From the NCBI GenBank assembly GCA_022376515.1, contig WTXI01000238.1:1-55968 (forward strand): a stretch of 55,968 nucleotides of DNA, in the 5' to 3' direction. Shown here one piece after another: positions 54,005-55,968 of this stretch. Every line of letters starts with the position of its first letter. The stretch's first letter is position 1. The DNA is from Lactifluus volemus. Taxonomy: Eukaryota; Basidiomycota; Agaricomycetes; Russulales; Russulaceae. Below the pieces are notes generated by a model, which worked only from the letters and a program-made list of their open reading frames with translations, did no database searches and was not told the DNA's origin. The position numbers and the translations under genes are program-made.

Positions 54005-54895
54005 TACGTTCTCCGCTTTTTAGGACTACTCAACCCTTACCCGTTCTCAGCATATGGTTCGCGTGGACATAATGTGTGGCTATCTAGTCACTCCAGAGCA
54101 GGTTAGGAAGTTTGCTGACTCTCAAAGTCTGCGCTATGATCCCGGTGGTGACCTGGTTTTGCTTCACACTGGAGTCAGACGCTGGGTCGAAGAACACAAA
54201 ACCCCCATTCGATGCCTTTGGAGTGTCAAGTACCCTCGCTTAGTATTCTCACGGGTTGAGGGAGACTCTCGTATTTTGATACCGACACGACGCCGCACTG
54301 CGGTGCACACGTTCCAGTTCAAGGAACAAGATATAGACAGAGCGGTTCTTCAAAAGGTGTTAGATCATCCACAACTGTCACCGCTTGGAGTAGATGCCAC
54401 ATTCGTGACCTGCCCAGACCCTGCCTTGGAATGGACTCTCCCTGGCGAGGAATTGCAATTTCTTGTGAGTGTTTTTTCAAATCGACTAACATGTTGTATG
54501 TGGTACTATTTGAGTGAATTTTGCAGACCACGGAAGATGAATGATGAGAAAGGAAACACTTTTGGCTGGAAAGCCACATTTATGCTTGTTGTGATTACAA
54601 TTGGGCAAGAAGTATGTCTGGGTTCTAGTTGGGCATGGATATACTTTCTTTTCTATGTTATCTTGCAGCCCTATAGTTGAGATCAGTAACCAGTCTTTGT
54701 TGACCCTACTTATTCTGAGTGTTCATTTGCTGACATGGTTGATTGTGAATTATGTCTCTTTTACCAAGTCTTTTACCTGTCCAACTTCAATTTGACAGCA
54801 TTCAACATCAAACATTGGTTGGAATCCCTAGTCTCCCACAGCTAGACAATATGTCTGTGTCTTTTCTGTGAAGAGGAGATGGCCATTCACCACAT
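54005..54895 (+). repeat. second copy of the small-gene block
   Basis: From CTCCGCTTTTTAGGACTAC onward the sequence matches 15224-16066, including about 45 bp upstream of the gene, both exons, the intron and about 300 bp downstream (GATGGCCATTCACCA). Outside these borders the two sites differ. The block here has a few short extra stretches in its downstream part. Confidence 0.8.
54054..54544 (+). CDS. small conserved hypothetical protein, copy B
   Basis: Second copy of the gene at 15271, also 142 residues: exons 54054-54464 and 54527-54544, intron GTGAGT...TGCAG, C-terminus TTEDE. It starts MVRVDIMCGYLVTPEQVRKF. Relative to copy A there is one extra residue in exon 1 (FSRVEGDSRIL against SPIKAGSRIL) and one residue fewer in the short last exon. 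The basic IPTRRRTAVHTFQFKE stretch and DHPQLSPLGVDATFVTCPDP are unchanged. No known domain was recognised. Two independent intact copies with a conserved intron support a real gene. Confidence 0.68.
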
Positions 54896-55968
54896 TGTGG
54901 CCATTATTATTTCAAGTCTCAATTATATACACTCCTTTTTCTCTTACCACCATTATCTCTACTATGTCTGACCATTGCTGCCAGAAATGTCTACTGTCTC
55001 CCCCTAGGGACTCTGTTCTTCCCACCCCCCTTCTGCTCTTCATGACCTTATCCTTCACAGTCCTGACCCCCCTTCTGCCTTTGAAGCTTTTGAAGGGTTC
55101 TCTCTGCAGCTTTTTTACATGTCATTGCTGTAGCTCTTGTTGAGAATGCCCAGGCTACTTCTTCTTTGTTGCACCTGTTCTTCTCCACCTCCATCATCAT
55201 TCTAATGGAACATCAGGGAACATGGTTCACCTAGGTAGAGGACTGACCCCTAGGTAGCCCATGTAGGTGTTATAGAGAGTGTAGACCTTGTTAGTATTGG
55301 TAGGGGACTACAAGGACTACCAAGTACTCTGTACTGGTAAGTGGGGGGAATGGATCTCATATTTCAGAAAACTACTACATCAATGATTATCTAGGACTAT
55401 TTTAACTATATACTAATCTAGTGGTTCCACAGACCTTAGTGCAACAGCCCTGGCAGGGTGGGGCTGCAGGGCCATAGGGAGGGGGTGGTGGTGGCAGTGA
55501 AGGCATAAGAGGTACAGGAGAAGGTGAGGGACATAGGAGGCATGGGGTGCAGAAAGTGCAGGAGGTGCAGAGATGTGGAGGAGATGGAAGTGCACAAGAG
55601 GTGCAAAAGGGGTAGTTCCAAGTTCTCTTTAGAGAATGAGGTTTTATACCAATTTTTTGAGGGGGATTTTGCCCCCCCCCATGGGAATGTCATCAATATT
55701 GTTGCTGTATCTTGGCATATGTTCACATGTAGAGTTTTCTGCTGCTTTTATGTGTTGATGCTTTTGCCTTATTAATACTTTATTATAATATGCACGTGCA
55801 TTGAATTAAGTGCGTGGAAAATCACCACAATATTGTGGAATCAGTTTTTGAAACTTGACTCCCAGGTGACACACCTGTCTCAGAATGTAGATTATCATGT
55901 ATTACTCATCATGTAGAGAATGAAATTTAATAAAATCAAAAGTACAACTGTTTATTGTTTGTTTTTGT
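54896..55968. other. AT-rich terminal stretch, nothing recognised
   Basis: No supportable gene. The minus-strand reading frames at 55413-55726 arise from a pyrimidine-biased low-complexity tract. Base composition is unlike the gene-dense region to the left, which suggests repeat-derived DNA, but no terminal repeat or protein motif was identified. Confidence 0.4.

Noticed and set aside
1..55968. CRISPR array, tRNA or rRNA genes
   Set aside because: No regularly spaced short repeats and no tRNA- or rRNA-like sequence were seen; the window is eukaryotic.

Overview
This window is nuclear DNA of a filamentous basidiomycete, most likely a mushroom-forming Agaricomycete. Genes are split by many short introns (about 46-67 nt) with GT-AG ends and CTAAC/CTGAC-like branch sites. 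The protein families are fungal, and several are basidiomycete types (AT-hook protein with Cys-rich tail, F-box proteins, Ser/Thr-rich GPI-anchored secreted protein). All functional names come from reading translated exons; no database search was run.

Layout. 1-1086: broken 5' part of a transketolase-family gene, running off the left edge. 2967-4858: AT-hook / Cys-rich protein. 5589-7403: large Pro/Ser-rich protein. About 6518-36862: a six-unit tandem array. Each unit holds the 3' part of the Pro/Ser-rich gene followed by a complete seven-exon MFS transporter gene. All six transporter copies can be spliced into intact proteins of 473-479 residues, and all six use the same GC-AG first intron. 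The five downstream copies of the Pro/Ser-rich gene are 5'-truncated and frame-broken.

Three units are interrupted by foreign segments that carry cellular genes: (1) a small two-exon gene plus a piece of a Ku70 gene, (2) a LINE-like remnant plus an almost complete glucosidase II alpha gene, and (3) a Ser/Thr-rich GPI-anchored protein gene on the minus strand. Each segment is flanked by short direct copies of array sequence, and two of the three entered at the same site of the repeat. The array therefore behaves as an expanding transporter cluster and as a landing site for captured genes.

From 37155 on the region is gene-dense and ordinary in organisation: divergent intron-rich beta-tubulin; TSC13-type enoyl-CoA reductase; F-box protein whose start codon appears to be split by an intron; GET4; two disordered proteins of unknown function; NAS6/gankyrin-like ankyrin protein; RRM protein of the CPSF6 type; SPT2 chromatin protein; and a second copy of the small gene also found in the array. 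The last kilobase is AT-rich and unrecognised.
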